Shown here: positions 31,534-39,769 of the stretch, piece after piece | Position numbering within the stretch: position 1 is the stretch's first letter | Layout of the letters: the number at the start of each line of letters is the position of its first letter | NCBI RefSeq assembly: GCF_000816085.1 | Contig: NZ_CP008747.1 | Span: 248,001-312,000, forward strand | Length of the DNA stretch: 64,000 bases | Reading direction: 5' to 3' | Source: Staphylococcus hyicus | Lineage (GTDB): Bacteria; Bacillota; Bacilli; Staphylococcales; Staphylococcaceae | Notes under the pieces: model-generated | What the model saw: the letters and a program-made list of their open reading frames with translations, nothing else | The model's database searches: none | Told to the model about the DNA's origin: nothing | Program-made: the position numbers and the translations under genes

Positions 31534-32583
31534 ATGTTTTTAGCTTGGAATGAAATCAAACGTAATAAACTGAAATTCAGTCTTATTGTTGGTGTACTGA
31601 TTATGGTGAGTTATTTGTTGTTTTTATTGTCAGGTCTTGCGAACGGTTTAATGAATATGAACCGAGAAGGCATTGATAAATGGCATGCGGATGCCATCAT
31701 AATGAACGACAATGCGAATCAAACGATTCAACAGTCAAAATTTAAAACATCAGACGTACCCAATGATTTTAAAGAGAAAGCAACGTTAAAACAAACCGCT
31801 GTCATCGCTTCGAATGGGCGAACGGAAGAAAATGCTTTGCTGTTTGGTGTAGGGCAACAATCATTTTTAATACCACGCATCATTGATGGTAAGCCGTTTC
31901 AAAAAGAGAATGAGGTGGTAATTGATGCGTCATTGAAAGAAAAAGGATTCAAAGTAGGCGATAAGGTTGATTTAGCTCAATCAGATGAAACGTTAAAGGT
32001 GGTAGGTATTAGCGAGAGTGCTAAATTTAATGCCTCACCCGTATTGTTTGCGAATGATGCGACTATAGCGAAAATTAATCCAATGTTAACCAAAGCGGTC
32101 ACGAATGCCATTGTGGTGAAAGATCCAAATTGGCAAGACGTCAAATTAGACTCGAAGTTAGAAGCTATAAAAATAAGTTCATTTATTGAAAATTTACCGG
32201 GCTATCAAGCACAAAATATGACTTTAAACTTTATGATTGTTTTTTTATTCGCAATTTCAGCAACTGTAGTGGGCATTTTCCTATATGTCATGACCTTGCA
32301 AAAAACGCATCTATTTGGTGTTTTAAAAGCGCAAGGATTTACGAATGGCTATCTCGCTAAAATGGTCATTGCTCAAACCTTTATTTTAGCAAGTATAGGT
32401 GCACTAATCGGATTAGGTTTAACGATGCTTACAGGGGTATTTCTACCAACAGCAGTACCAGTGAAATTCGACGCCATCACGCTAGCCGTTTTTGCGATCG
32501 TGCTCATTGGCGTCTCATTATTGGGCAGTATTTTCTCGGTATTAAGCATTCGAAAAATTGATCCACTTAAGGCAATCGCATAG
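31534..32583 (+). CDS. ABC transporter permease, HrtB/MacB-like
   Basis: A 349-residue membrane subunit of a type VII (FtsX-like) ABC exporter. It has an N-terminal membrane segment (FSLIVGVLIMVSYLLFLLSGL), an extracytoplasmic domain of about 190 residues, and three C-terminal membrane segments ending in SIRKIDPLKAIA, the usual ending of this family. Overall it resembles the haem-exporter permease HrtB, but the HssRS two-component system that controls hrtAB in S. aureus is not nearby, so the substrate is open. The ATPase gene starts 12 bases downstream. The start ATG follows GGAGGGGG. Confidence 0.75.
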   Translation: MFLAWNEIKRNKLKFSLIVGVLIMVSYLLFLLSGLANGLMNMNREGIDKWHADAIIMNDNANQTIQQSKFKTSDVPNDFKEKATLKQTAVIASNGRTEENALLFGVGQQSFLIPRIIDGKPFQKENEVVIDASLKEKGFKVGDKVDLAQSDETLKVVGISESAKFNASPVLFANDATIAKINPMLTKAVTNAIVVKDPNWQDVKLDSKLEAIKISSFIENLPGYQAQNMTLNFMIVFLFAISATVVGIFLYVMTLQKTHLFGVLKAQGFTNGYLAKMVIAQTFILASIGALIGLGLTMLTGVFLPTAVPVKFDAITLAVFAIVLIGVSLLGSIFSVLSIRKIDPLKAIA

Positions 32584-32594
32584 GAGGTGTGCAT

Positions 32595-33260
32595 ATGTTG
32601 GTATTTAAAAACGTTACAAAATCATTTAAAGATGGCAATCAAACGATAGAAGCGGTCAAATCGACGTCGCTTCAATTTCAAAAAGGGGAATTGATTGCGA
32701 TTGTAGGCCCCTCAGGTTCTGGTAAAAGTACCTTTTTAACGATGGCAGGTGCGCTTCAAACGCCCACACAGGGTGAAATTTTTATTAATGATAAAAACAT
32801 TACAAATATGAGCCAAAAACAGTTATCCAAAGTGCGTATGAATGAAGTGGGATTTGTGCTACAATCCACGAATTTAGTCCCATTTCTTACGGTTAAACAA
32901 CAATTTCAATTACTTAAAAAATCCAAAAAAGATGTTTTACCGCCTAAAGACTACCAACAGCTCATGCATCAACTGGGCTTAACGGATCTCGAAAATAAAT
33001 TACCGAGTGAAGTTTCAGGAGGGCAAAAACAACGGGTTGCTATCGCAAAAGCGTTGTACACAAATCCGGCCATTATATTAGCTGATGAACCAACGGCTGC
33101 ACTTGATACTGAAAATGCGTTAGAAGTCATTCAAATCTTACAAAAACTCACGACAGAACGTGACAAAATATGTATCATTGTGACACATGATGAACGACTG
33201 ACACACTATTGTGACCGTGTTTTTCATATGGAGGACGGTGTTTTAACAGAACAAAGATGA
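32595..33260 (+). CDS. ABC transporter ATPase, HrtA/LolD-like
   Basis: The 221-residue ATPase partner of the preceding permease. It has Walker A (GPSGSGKST), the Q-loop FVLQSTNLVPFLTV, the signature VSGGQKQRVAIA, Walker B (AIILADEPTAALD) and the H-loop VTHDE. Its closest known type is the MacB/LolD/HrtA group that powers FtsX-like permeases. The frame opens at a GTG at 32589, but AGGAGG is 7 bases from an ATG at 32595, which I take as the start. The gene ends inside the ribosome site of the next gene, so the three genes form one operon. Confidence 0.82.
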   Translation: MLVFKNVTKSFKDGNQTIEAVKSTSLQFQKGELIAIVGPSGSGKSTFLTMAGALQTPTQGEIFINDKNITNMSQKQLSKVRMNEVGFVLQSTNLVPFLTVKQQFQLLKKSKKDVLPPKDYQQLMHQLGLTDLENKLPSEVSGGQKQRVAIAKALYTNPAIILADEPTAALDTENALEVIQILQKLTTERDKICIIVTHDERLTHYCDRVFHMEDGVLTEQR

Positions 33261-33270
33261 GGTGATGAAA

Positions 33271-33729
33271 ATGGTACAACGTATTGTGATTATGGGATCT
33301 CCAGGAACAGGCAAATCGACACTTGCCTATCGCATTGCACAACATACAGGCTTACCACTCTATCATATGGATGCGTTATTTTGGGAAGGTAATCAAACGA
33401 CGTCTGAAGAAGCACTTCGAACACGTTTAAATCACGTCATTTCTAAGGACACATGGATTATTGACGGAAACTACAAAGATACACTTGAAATGCGTATTCA
33501 ACGGGCGGACTTGGTGATTTGGTTACGGGCGCCTAAATGGAAGTGTATCATGCGTGTGATATATCGTTTTGTGACTGACAAATTTCGAGAGAAAGGCCCA
33601 GGCGCAAATCCTGATATATTAGAACCAAGTTTTATTAAGCATATTTGGGACTTTCCTAACAAAAGCATCCCCGCAATGTATGACATCCATGAAAAATATA
33701 AAAATCATTGTCGCTGGATTATTGTGTAA
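33271..33729 (+). CDS. P-loop nucleotide kinase-like protein (FlaR/adenylate-kinase-like family)
   Basis: A 152-residue P-loop protein with Walker A GSPGTGKSTLA at the N-terminus and the LYHMDALFWEGN and TWIIDGNYKDTLEMRIQRADLVIWL segments of the family often labelled 'DNA topology modulation protein FlaR'; the biochemical role is not established. GAGGTG lies 6 bases before an ATG at 33271, so I prefer that to the GTG at 33262. Homologues usually have about 15-20 more residues at the C-terminus; this copy stops after HCRWIIV, so it may have lost its end. Confidence 0.65.
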   Translation: MVQRIVIMGSPGTGKSTLAYRIAQHTGLPLYHMDALFWEGNQTTSEEALRTRLNHVISKDTWIIDGNYKDTLEMRIQRADLVIWLRAPKWKCIMRVIYRFVTDKFREKGPGANPDILEPSFIKHIWDFPNKSIPAMYDIHEKYKNHCRWIIV

Positions 33730-34073
33730 AAGGAGAACCGACCTTACATCATATCCATTCTAAGTTATTCTTAACGTCGTATTATAGAGACCTCTTGCCC
33801 TAGTCTCTGGAATATAAAGATGTTAAGAAAGTAATGGGCTATGTTTTCAAGTCATCTATGAACGTTTGTGAACAGGTGGTCAATTAACGGAAGTTGTAGA
33901 ACGATAACATAGCGTATCGGTAATCTATTCAGCACTGCCATCAATGTTGTATAAGTGAACATTTCTAATATCCAACGAGCAATATGGATTTTCCGTTTGG
34001 GCATGATGTCTTAGAAGTACGGGGTAGTGATGATACAAAACAATGTTTATCCATTTATTAATCAATAGAATGG
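33730..34073. other. Non-coding stretch, possible decayed sequence
   Basis: About 340 bases without a supported gene. A short AGAGAC/GTCTCT hairpin is visible near 33786-33808. The segment 33975-34013 resembles one at 49451-49491 (see repeats). Otherwise nothing recognisable. Confidence 0.4.
33975..34013 (+). repeat. Dispersed repeat segment, copy A
   Basis: An ATGGATTTTC...ATGATGTCT segment resembles 49451-49491, and each copy lies about 60-100 bases upstream of a similar terminator stem (34074 and 49588). Alignment is by eye and imperfect. Confidence 0.4.
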
Positions 34074-34114
34074 CCGACAAAGTTCATGTACAAATGGATT
34101 TTGTCGGTTTTTTT
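34074..34114 (+). terminator. Terminator-like stem (repeat family copy 1)
   Basis: CCGACAAAGTTCAT pairs with ATGGATTTTGTCGG (two wobble pairs) over a 6-base loop and is followed by seven T. The left arm is shared with stems at 49588 and 51423. Confidence 0.8.
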
Positions 34115-34195
34115 AAGTTAAAAGGATGCTATGTTCAACTCGAATTTTTAGCATTATAAAGCGATTAAGTGGCGTAATGAATAGATATGTGTTTA

Positions 34196-34218
34196 AATGT
34201 AATTTAGATAGTTACATT
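34196..34218. promoter_or_regulatory. Inverted repeat upstream of hypR (candidate HypR operator)
   Basis: AATGTAA and TTACATT form perfect 7-bp arms separated by 9 bases, ending 13 bases before the hypR start. An autoregulatory operator of the Rrf2-type regulator is the natural reading. Confidence 0.55.
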
Positions 34219-34231
34219 AAGAGGTGATAAG

Positions 34232-34660
34232 ATGAACCTTGAATTTAATATTGCCATTCATGTGATGTGTTTTTTAGTGAAACATAAGGGTGAACGATGG
34301 AGCAGTAAAGCGTTGGCGGAATCTGTCTGTATACACCCTGTACAAATTCGTCGTGTGACAACGCAATTAATTGAAGCGGGACTGATTGAAACGCATCGTG
34401 GGAAGCAAGGTGGCTATCAAGCCAATCAACACACAGCGAATGCGTCACTTACAACTTTGTATGACATGTTCGTCCCACAGCACATGACTGATCAACGTTT
34501 ATTAACCGGAGCATCCGAAAATGCATGTCTTATTTCAAGAGAAATAGGAGGCATCATGACTACCTATTATGACGCGGAATTTGCACGGTCAAAAGCAGTT
34601 TATGAAGGACAAACAATACACACAATTTTAGAGAAAATATTAAAGGAGTCAACACTATGA
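34232..34660 (+). CDS. hypR: Rrf2-family redox-sensing repressor HypR
   Basis: A 142-residue Rrf2-family regulator with an N-terminal winged helix (KALAESVCIHPVQIRRVTTQLIEAGLIE, then HRGKQGGY). In S. aureus, HypR senses hypochlorite and hypothiocyanite by forming a disulfide between Cys33 and Cys99 of the partner subunit, which relieves repression of merA. Counting from this ATG places cysteines exactly at 33 and 99; a third is at 13. The gene overlaps merA by four bases (ATGA), matching the S. aureus hypR-merA pair. The start ATG follows GAGGTG, and an inverted repeat sits upstream. Confidence 0.88.
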   Translation: MNLEFNIAIHVMCFLVKHKGERWSSKALAESVCIHPVQIRRVTTQLIEAGLIETHRGKQGGYQANQHTANASLTTLYDMFVPQHMTDQRLLTGASENACLISREIGGIMTTYYDAEFARSKAVYEGQTIHTILEKILKESTL

Positions 34661-35970
34661 AAACATATGATTTTGTCGTAATTGGATTTGGTAAAGCTGG
34701 GAAAACCTTTGCTAAAACGGCGGCAAGCAAAGGGAAAAAAGTCGCAGTGATTGAACAATCCCCTAAAATGTACGGTGGTACATGTATCAATATTGGCTGT
34801 ATCCCATCTAAAACCTTAATCCAAGCGAGTAAAACGTTGCCATTTACAGAAGCGATGACACGTAAAGCGGAAGTGGTACAAGCGTTAAATCAAAAAAATT
34901 ATCTTAATCTTGCAGATGATCCTCATATCGAGGTGTATGATGGAAAAGCAACATTTCAATCAGAACATGAGGTACGTATTGAAAGTACAAATGCGGAAAC
35001 AACTATTCGTGGCGAAGTGATGATTATTAATACCGGTGCAACACCTGTGATACCAGAAATTGACGGCATCAAGACGTCTCGATTTGTTTACGATTCTACG
35101 GGAGTTATGGCACTTCCTTCCCAACCGCAACGCTTATTAATCATTGGTGGCGGTTATATTGCCTTAGAATTTGCTTCCCTTTTCGCAAGTTTTGGTACAG
35201 AAGTGACTGTACTTGAGCGTCATACACATGTGCTCAGCAATGAAGATGACGCTATCGCTAAAGAAGTGATTCAAGATTTAGAGAACAAAGGTGTGCGTAT
35301 TGAGACAAGTGTAGAGGTTGAAAAAATAAGTGACACTGCACAAGAAGCGGTCATTGAGACTTCTAATGGCGCATTTCACGCAGATGCGATATTAGTTGCA
35401 ACAGGTCGAACACCGAATACAGATATTGGCTTAGAAAACGTAGGCATCGCACTTGGTGATAAAGGTGAAATTAAAGTGAATGCCCACCTTCAAACAACTG
35501 TGCCTCATATTTATGCAGTGGGGGATGTCAAAGGAGGACCACAGTTCACATATGTTTCTTTAGATGATTTTCGCATTATACATGATCATATATTTGGGAC
35601 AAGACAACGTACAACTAAGAACCGTGGTGAGATACCTTATACGGTATTCATCGATCCGCCGTTATCCCGTATAGGTTTAACAGCCGCAGAGGCGCAAAAA
35701 GAAGGGTTCAATATTAAAGAAGGTCAACTTCCGGTAAAACAAATACCACGTCATAAAATTAATGCTGACCCACGAGGGTTATTTAAAGTGGTTATTGATG
35801 CCAATACGAACCTCATATTAGGAGCATCGCTGTACGGTGCACAGTCTGAGGAATTGATTAATCTCATTCATTTAGCGATGAAACAAGGTACTACCTATGA
35901 TGTGATGCGTGATATGATGTACACGCATCCGACCATGGCAGAATCTCTTAATGACTTATTTAAAATTTAA
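34657..35970 (+). CDS. merA: Flavin disulfide reductase MerA (hypothiocyanous acid reductase type)
   Basis: A 437-residue FAD- and NAD(P)H-dependent disulfide oxidoreductase. The FAD-binding GFGKAGK motif is at the N-terminus, the redox pair is GGTCINIGCIPSKT, the second nucleotide-binding motif is IGGGYIALEFAS, and the C-terminal dimer interface ends with MYTHPTMAESLNDLF. Despite its name, this RclA-like group lacks the N-terminal mercury-binding domain. In S. aureus the homologue next to hypR protects against hypochlorite and reduces hypothiocyanous acid. It is translated with hypR and ends before a bidirectional terminator. Confidence 0.88.
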   Translation: MKTYDFVVIGFGKAGKTFAKTAASKGKKVAVIEQSPKMYGGTCINIGCIPSKTLIQASKTLPFTEAMTRKAEVVQALNQKNYLNLADDPHIEVYDGKATFQSEHEVRIESTNAETTIRGEVMIINTGATPVIPEIDGIKTSRFVYDSTGVMALPSQPQRLLIIGGGYIALEFASLFASFGTEVTVLERHTHVLSNEDDAIAKEVIQDLENKGVRIETSVEVEKISDTAQEAVIETSNGAFHADAILVATGRTPNTDIGLENVGIALGDKGEIKVNAHLQTTVPHIYAVGDVKGGPQFTYVSLDDFRIIHDHIFGTRQRTTKNRGEIPYTVFIDPPLSRIGLTAAEAQKEGFNIKEGQLPVKQIPRHKINADPRGLFKVVIDANTNLILGASLYGAQSEELINLIHLAMKQGTTYDVMRDMMYTHPTMAESLNDLFKI

Positions 35971-36007
35971 AGATAGATAGACATCATACGCGAATAAAAT
36001 AAGAAAA

Positions 36008-36035
36008 CCTACCACAAGAGCGTGGTAGGCTTTTT
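36008..36035. terminator. Bidirectional terminator between merA and tauE
   Basis: CCTACCAC pairs with GTGGTAGG over a 6-base loop, flanked by AAAA on the left and TTTTT on the right, so it can serve both converging transcripts. Confidence 0.85.
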
Positions 36036-36039
36036 CAGT

Positions 36040-36792
36040 TTAAAAAATGAGTTGAGTGATGGCGATAACAATCAATAGACTAATAATGCCTTTTTGAACG
36101 GTACTTGGAATATGGCGTCCGACTTTTAATCCAATGGGTGCAAAAATAATGCTTCCTAATATAATGGCACATGCCAAGTCAAGGGGAATATAGCCTTGAA
36201 CGGCTTTTGTCACAAATGCACCTACGGATGAGATGAACGCAATGGCAATACTATTTGCGACAACAGTATTCATCGGTAATTTAAATATTGCAAGGAGTAT
36301 CGGTGTTATGATAAAAGCACCACCTGCACCAACAATCCCTGATACGGCTCCAATGATAACCCCAATCATGATTAACCATAGGCGATTAAAGTGCGGTGTC
36401 TCATCACGCGGTGTCACTTTAAAAAATAATAAAACAAGTGCAAGAATTGCGATAAAAATATAAACTGTTGTCACAAAAGAAGCGTTAAGCCAATCTGCAA
36501 TAACTGCCCCAGTAATACTACCTACAAACATCCCTCCCCCCATATAGAGGACGAGTTGAGGTAAAAATTCCTTCTTTTTGCGCGCGGAAAATGTACCGCT
36601 TAATGTGCTAAAAAATACTTGTGCGGACGTTAATCCAGAAGCGATATAAGCTGTCATTACTGGATAGCCTAAGAGAGGTGGAATGAGTAATAACGCAGGA
36701 TAAATAATAATGGCACCACCAATCCCTACTAAGCCAGAAATAAAGCCACCAAAGATACCAATCACAAATAGTAATAACATTTCAGACCACAT
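36040..36792 (-). CDS. tauE: TauE/SafE-family sulfite/thiosulfate exporter
   Basis: A 250-residue membrane protein with about eight hydrophobic segments and the duplicated G-rich motifs of the TauE/SafE family (GGFISGLVGIGGAIIIYPALL and GAVSGIVGAGGAFIITPILL). In the S. aureus cst region the homologue is believed to export sulfite or thiosulfate made by CstA/CstB. It follows cstR by two bases and is co-transcribed with it, under CstR control. The ribosome site is weak, which suggests translation coupled to cstR. Confidence 0.85.
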   Translation of the reverse strand: MWSEMLLLFVIGIFGGFISGLVGIGGAIIIYPALLLIPPLLGYPVMTAYIASGLTSAQVFFSTLSGTFSARKKKEFLPQLVLYMGGGMFVGSITGAVIADWLNASFVTTVYIFIAILALVLLFFKVTPRDETPHFNRLWLIMIGVIIGAVSGIVGAGGAFIITPILLAIFKLPMNTVVANSIAIAFISSVGAFVTKAVQGYIPLDLACAIILGSIIFAPIGLKVGRHIPSTVQKGIISLLIVIAITQLIF

Positions 36793-36794
36793 CG

Positions 36795-37055
36795 TTATTT
36801 TACCTTCACTAATAATTCTACAGCTTCATTAATCAGTTGTTGTGCATCTTCATCATTGTTTTCAGCTTGTTTGACGCAGTCTATTAAATTTTCACTAATG
36901 ATAATACTAATTAAACGTTGAATAGATGCTTTCGATGCGCTCAATTGTGTGATGATATCTTTACACTCTTTATCTTCTTCCATCATTTTAATGACACCAT
37001 TTAATTGCCCTTGAACACGCTTTATGCGATTCACTAATTTTTTATCATATTCCAT
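36795..37055 (-). CDS. cstR: Persulfide-sensing repressor CstR
   Basis: An 86-residue member of the CsoR/CstR four-helix repressor family. Cysteines fall at residues 31 and 60, the two positions that in S. aureus CstR form di- and trisulfide links when persulfides build up; the His ligand used by copper-binding CsoR proteins is absent. The gene is divergent from cstA-cstB and controls both directions through two dyads in the shared promoter. It forms an operon with tauE. Start ATG follows AGGA on the minus strand. Confidence 0.9.
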   Translation of the reverse strand: MEYDKKLVNRIKRVQGQLNGVIKMMEEDKECKDIITQLSASKASIQRLISIIISENLIDCVKQAENNDEDAQQLINEAVELLVKVK

Positions 37056-37089
37056 AGTTTAATCCTCCATAAAATTTGAAAGTAATCCT

Positions 37090-37118
37090 AGCATAAAAGG
37101 AAAGAAATGATTTGTCAA
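37090..37118 (-). promoter_or_regulatory. cstR-tauE promoter
   Basis: On the minus strand: -35 TTGACA (37118-37113), 17-base spacer, -10 TATGCT (37095-37090). The -35 is the left end of the large CstR dyad. Confidence 0.75.
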
Positions 37119-37140
37119 ATACCCCATACGGTATTTGACA
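37113..37140. promoter_or_regulatory. CstR operator 1
   Basis: TGTCAAATACC and GGTATTTGACA are perfect 11-bp arms around CCATAC. The ATACC...GGTAT core fits known CstR operators. The dyad contains the -35 elements of both divergent promoters. Confidence 0.8.
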
Positions 37141-37163
37141 AGGTGAAGTCGGTTTGGTAACAT
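37135..37163 (+). promoter_or_regulatory. cstA-cstB promoter
   Basis: -35 TTGACA (37135-37140), 17-base spacer, -10 TAACAT (37158-37163). CstR dyads overlap both elements. Confidence 0.75.
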
Positions 37164-37178
37164 ACCCCTATAGGTATT
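37161..37178. promoter_or_regulatory. CstR operator 2
   Basis: A second ATACC-CCTATA-GGTAT dyad overlaps the -10 and the expected transcription start of cstA. Confidence 0.75.
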
Positions 37179-37193
37179 TCGAGGAGGAAAATA

Positions 37194-38273
37194 ATGACAA
37201 AATTTAAAACACAGCATATTACAAATTTTTATCAAAGTGAATTAGAAAAATTAGGTCAACAACAGCAATTGATAGATGTAAGAACGAGTGAAGAATATGA
37301 AATCGGTCATATTAATGGGGCGATTTTACATCCCGTACAACAAATAGAAACATTCGATTTCCCTAAAGATCGCACGTACTACATTCATTGTAGAAGTGGA
37401 GCTAGAAGTCAAAAAGCAGCAGAGTTTTTATCCGAAAAAGGGTACAATGTTGTAAATTTAGATGGTGGATTTGATGCGATAAAAGAACAACTTTCAAATA
37501 TTGAGACGCCAAACACACATAAAAATATATCTCATAGTCATGAATTAAAAGCAAATCGTATAAAGCGCGATTTTAGTGGTTTACAATGTCCAGGACCCAT
37601 TGTCGAAATCAATAAAGAAATGACGAAAATGTCAGAAGGCGAACAACTTGAAGTTTCTGTCACTGATTTTGGATTTAAACAAGATATTCAAGCTTGGGTA
37701 AAACAAAGAGGATACCATCTTGTTATGTTAGAAGAAAATGTGGATCATATTCGTGCAGTGATTGAAAAAACTAAAGACAAAACTATGGACGTGACACACG
37801 AAGGCAATGGCACGACGATTGTCTTGTTTAGCGGTGAATTAGACAAGGCTATAGCGGCACTTATTATCGCGAATGGCGCGAAAGCAGCAGGTCGAGACGT
37901 CAGTATTTTCTTTACATTTTGGGGACTGAATGCACTGAAAAAAATTAATCAATCACCTGTGAAGAAAAAAGGTATTGCAAAAATGTTCGATATGATGTTG
38001 CCAAGTCAACCGGAATATATGCCAATTTCTAAAATGAATATGTTTGGATTAGGTAATGTGATGATGCGTTATGTTATGAAAAAGAAAAATGTTGAAACCT
38101 TACCTACATTAATCGAAAAAGCTATTGAGCAAGATGTGAAATTAATCGCGTGTACGATGAGTATGGACGTGATGGGCATTTCGAAAGAAGAATTGAGAGA
38201 AGAAGTTACTTTTGGTGGTGTGGGCGCGTATATTGGTGACACAGAACAGGCACGACATAATCTATTTATTTAG
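37194..38273 (+). CDS. cstA: Multidomain sulfurtransferase CstA (rhodanese-TusA-DsrE-like)
   Basis: CstA accepts and relays persulfide sulfur in the cytoplasm. The 359-residue product has three parts: an N-terminal rhodanese domain with catalytic Cys66 in HCRSGARS, a TusA-like domain with Cys132 in GLQCPGPIVE, and a C-terminal DsrE/F/H-like domain with LIACTMSMDVMGI. Domain order and cysteine positions match S. aureus CstA. It is the first gene of the plus-strand cst operon, with GAGGAGG before the ATG, and is followed after 12 bases by cstB. Confidence 0.9.
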   Translation: MTKFKTQHITNFYQSELEKLGQQQQLIDVRTSEEYEIGHINGAILHPVQQIETFDFPKDRTYYIHCRSGARSQKAAEFLSEKGYNVVNLDGGFDAIKEQLSNIETPNTHKNISHSHELKANRIKRDFSGLQCPGPIVEINKEMTKMSEGEQLEVSVTDFGFKQDIQAWVKQRGYHLVMLEENVDHIRAVIEKTKDKTMDVTHEGNGTTIVLFSGELDKAIAALIIANGAKAAGRDVSIFFTFWGLNALKKINQSPVKKKGIAKMFDMMLPSQPEYMPISKMNMFGLGNVMMRYVMKKKNVETLPTLIEKAIEQDVKLIACTMSMDVMGISKEELREEVTFGGVGAYIGDTEQARHNLFI

Positions 38274-38285
38274 GAGGATATTGAT

Positions 38286-39629
38286 ATGTTTTTTAAACAG
38301 TTTTACAATGACCATTTATCACAAGCATCTTATTTAATTGGCTGTCAACGTACGGGTGAAGCCATGATAATTGATCCGATACGTGATTTGACACAATATG
38401 TTGCACTCGCAGAACAAGAAGGTTTCAAAATTACGAAAGCAGCAGAAACACACATTCATGCGGATTATGCTTCTGGTATTCGTGAAGTAGCCAATCGATT
38501 AGACGCGGTCATTTATGTGTCCAAAGAAGGTGAAGAAAGTCTTGGTTATCGGAATATGCCGGAACAAACTGTATTTGTAGGTCATCAGGATACAATTCGT
38601 GTAGGTAATATTGAATTAAAAGTATTGCATACACCTGGACATACCCCAGAGAGTATCAGTTTCTTGTTAACAGATTTTGGTGGAGGCGCAACCGTACCGA
38701 TGGGGCTCTTCAGTGGTGATTTTCTTTTCGTTGGTGATATTGGACGTCCAGACTTACTTGAAAAAGCGGTACAAGTGGCAGGATCTACTGAAAAAGGTGC
38801 GAAACAAATGTTTGAATCAGTTCAAATGATTAAAGCTTATCCTGATTATATTCAAATTTGGCCGGGGCACGGTGCGGGTAGCCCATGTGGTAAAGCGTTA
38901 GGTGCTATTCCGATGTCAACTTTAGGTTATGAAAAAATCAACAATTGGGCGTTTCAAATTGAAGATGAAACGAATTTTATTGAAACATTAACGACAGATC
39001 AACCGGCGCCACCGAAACACTTTGCTGAAATGAAGCGTATCAATCAATGGGGCACACAAGCATTTCAACCTTATCGCGTATACCTTGAAAATGATAAGAC
39101 CACACCAGCATTCGATTTACGTTCGAAAGAAGCATACCATGGTGGACATACGTTAGGGTCTATCAATGTGCCGTATAATAAAAACTTTATTAACCAAATC
39201 GGTTGGTACTTGAATTATGACCAAGATATTCAGCTGATTGGAGACTATGAAACCATTAAACAAGCCATTCAAACATTACAGCTTATTGGATTTGATCGCG
39301 TTAAAAGTTATAAAGCGCCTACATTTGAAATGGTGACTACATCAATTCATAGTGGTGACATGTCTGGTGAGGAAACCAATGTCATTGATGTAAGGAATGA
39401 CAAAGAATGGGCAGCCGGACATTTAAACCGAGCGTTGCATATTCCGCACGGTCAATTGTTAGAAACCGCAATAGATTTAGACAAATCAGCACCACTTTAT
39501 GTACATTGTCAATCTGGTGTCAGAAGTTCCATCGCAGTTGGAATTTTAGAACAAAAAGGCTTTCACCACATTATAAACGTTCGTGAAGGGTATCAAGCCA
39601 TGCCTGAAACAATCAAAAATAACGTATAA
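38286..39629 (+). CDS. cstB: Persulfide dioxygenase-sulfurtransferase CstB
   Basis: CstB oxidises low-molecular-weight persulfides to thiosulfate with O2 and non-haem iron. The 447-residue protein begins with a metallo-beta-lactamase-type dioxygenase domain (metal motif THIHADYASG, then HTPGHTPES, and FVGDIGRPDL), followed by a rhodanese-like linker domain that lacks a Cys and a C-terminal rhodanese domain with the active-site Cys in VHCQSGVRSS. This is the S. aureus CstB architecture. In S. aureus sqr follows; here a terminator and then the ribose operon follow, so sqr is missing from this place. Confidence 0.9.
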   Translation: MFFKQFYNDHLSQASYLIGCQRTGEAMIIDPIRDLTQYVALAEQEGFKITKAAETHIHADYASGIREVANRLDAVIYVSKEGEESLGYRNMPEQTVFVGHQDTIRVGNIELKVLHTPGHTPESISFLLTDFGGGATVPMGLFSGDFLFVGDIGRPDLLEKAVQVAGSTEKGAKQMFESVQMIKAYPDYIQIWPGHGAGSPCGKALGAIPMSTLGYEKINNWAFQIEDETNFIETLTTDQPAPPKHFAEMKRINQWGTQAFQPYRVYLENDKTTPAFDLRSKEAYHGGHTLGSINVPYNKNFINQIGWYLNYDQDIQLIGDYETIKQAIQTLQLIGFDRVKSYKAPTFEMVTTSIHSGDMSGEETNVIDVRNDKEWAAGHLNRALHIPHGQLLETAIDLDKSAPLYVHCQSGVRSSIAVGILEQKGFHHIINVREGYQAMPETIKNNV

Positions 39630-39651
39630 AGATGAAATATACTTATTATTT

Positions 39652-39681
39652 AAGGTCAAGACTATCGTTTTGGCCTTTTTT
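39652..39681 (+). terminator. Terminator after cstB
   Basis: AAGGTCAAGA pairs with TTTTGGCCTT (two wobble pairs) over a 6-base loop and runs into a T-tract. Confidence 0.75.
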
Positions 39682-39703
39682 GGTGTGAATTAAAAATATT
39701 AAT

Positions 39704-39732
39704 TTGATAAATTGATAAAAGCATGCTAACGT
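39704..39732 (+). promoter_or_regulatory. Candidate rbs operon promoter
   Basis: -35 TTGATA (39704-39709), 17-base spacer, -10 TAACGT (39727-39732). An alternative -35, also TTGATA, is at 39712. The operator lies directly downstream. Confidence 0.5.
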
Positions 39733-39735
39733 ATA

Positions 39736-39749
39736 TGTAAACGTTTACA
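39736..39749. promoter_or_regulatory. LacI/CcpA-type operator upstream of rbsR
   Basis: TGTAAACGTTTACA is a perfect palindrome that satisfies the cre consensus and also suits a LacI-family regulator such as RbsR. It sits between the promoter and the rbsR start and could serve both proteins. Confidence 0.75.
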
Positions 39750-39769
39750 CATTAGTTGGGAGTGTGAAG

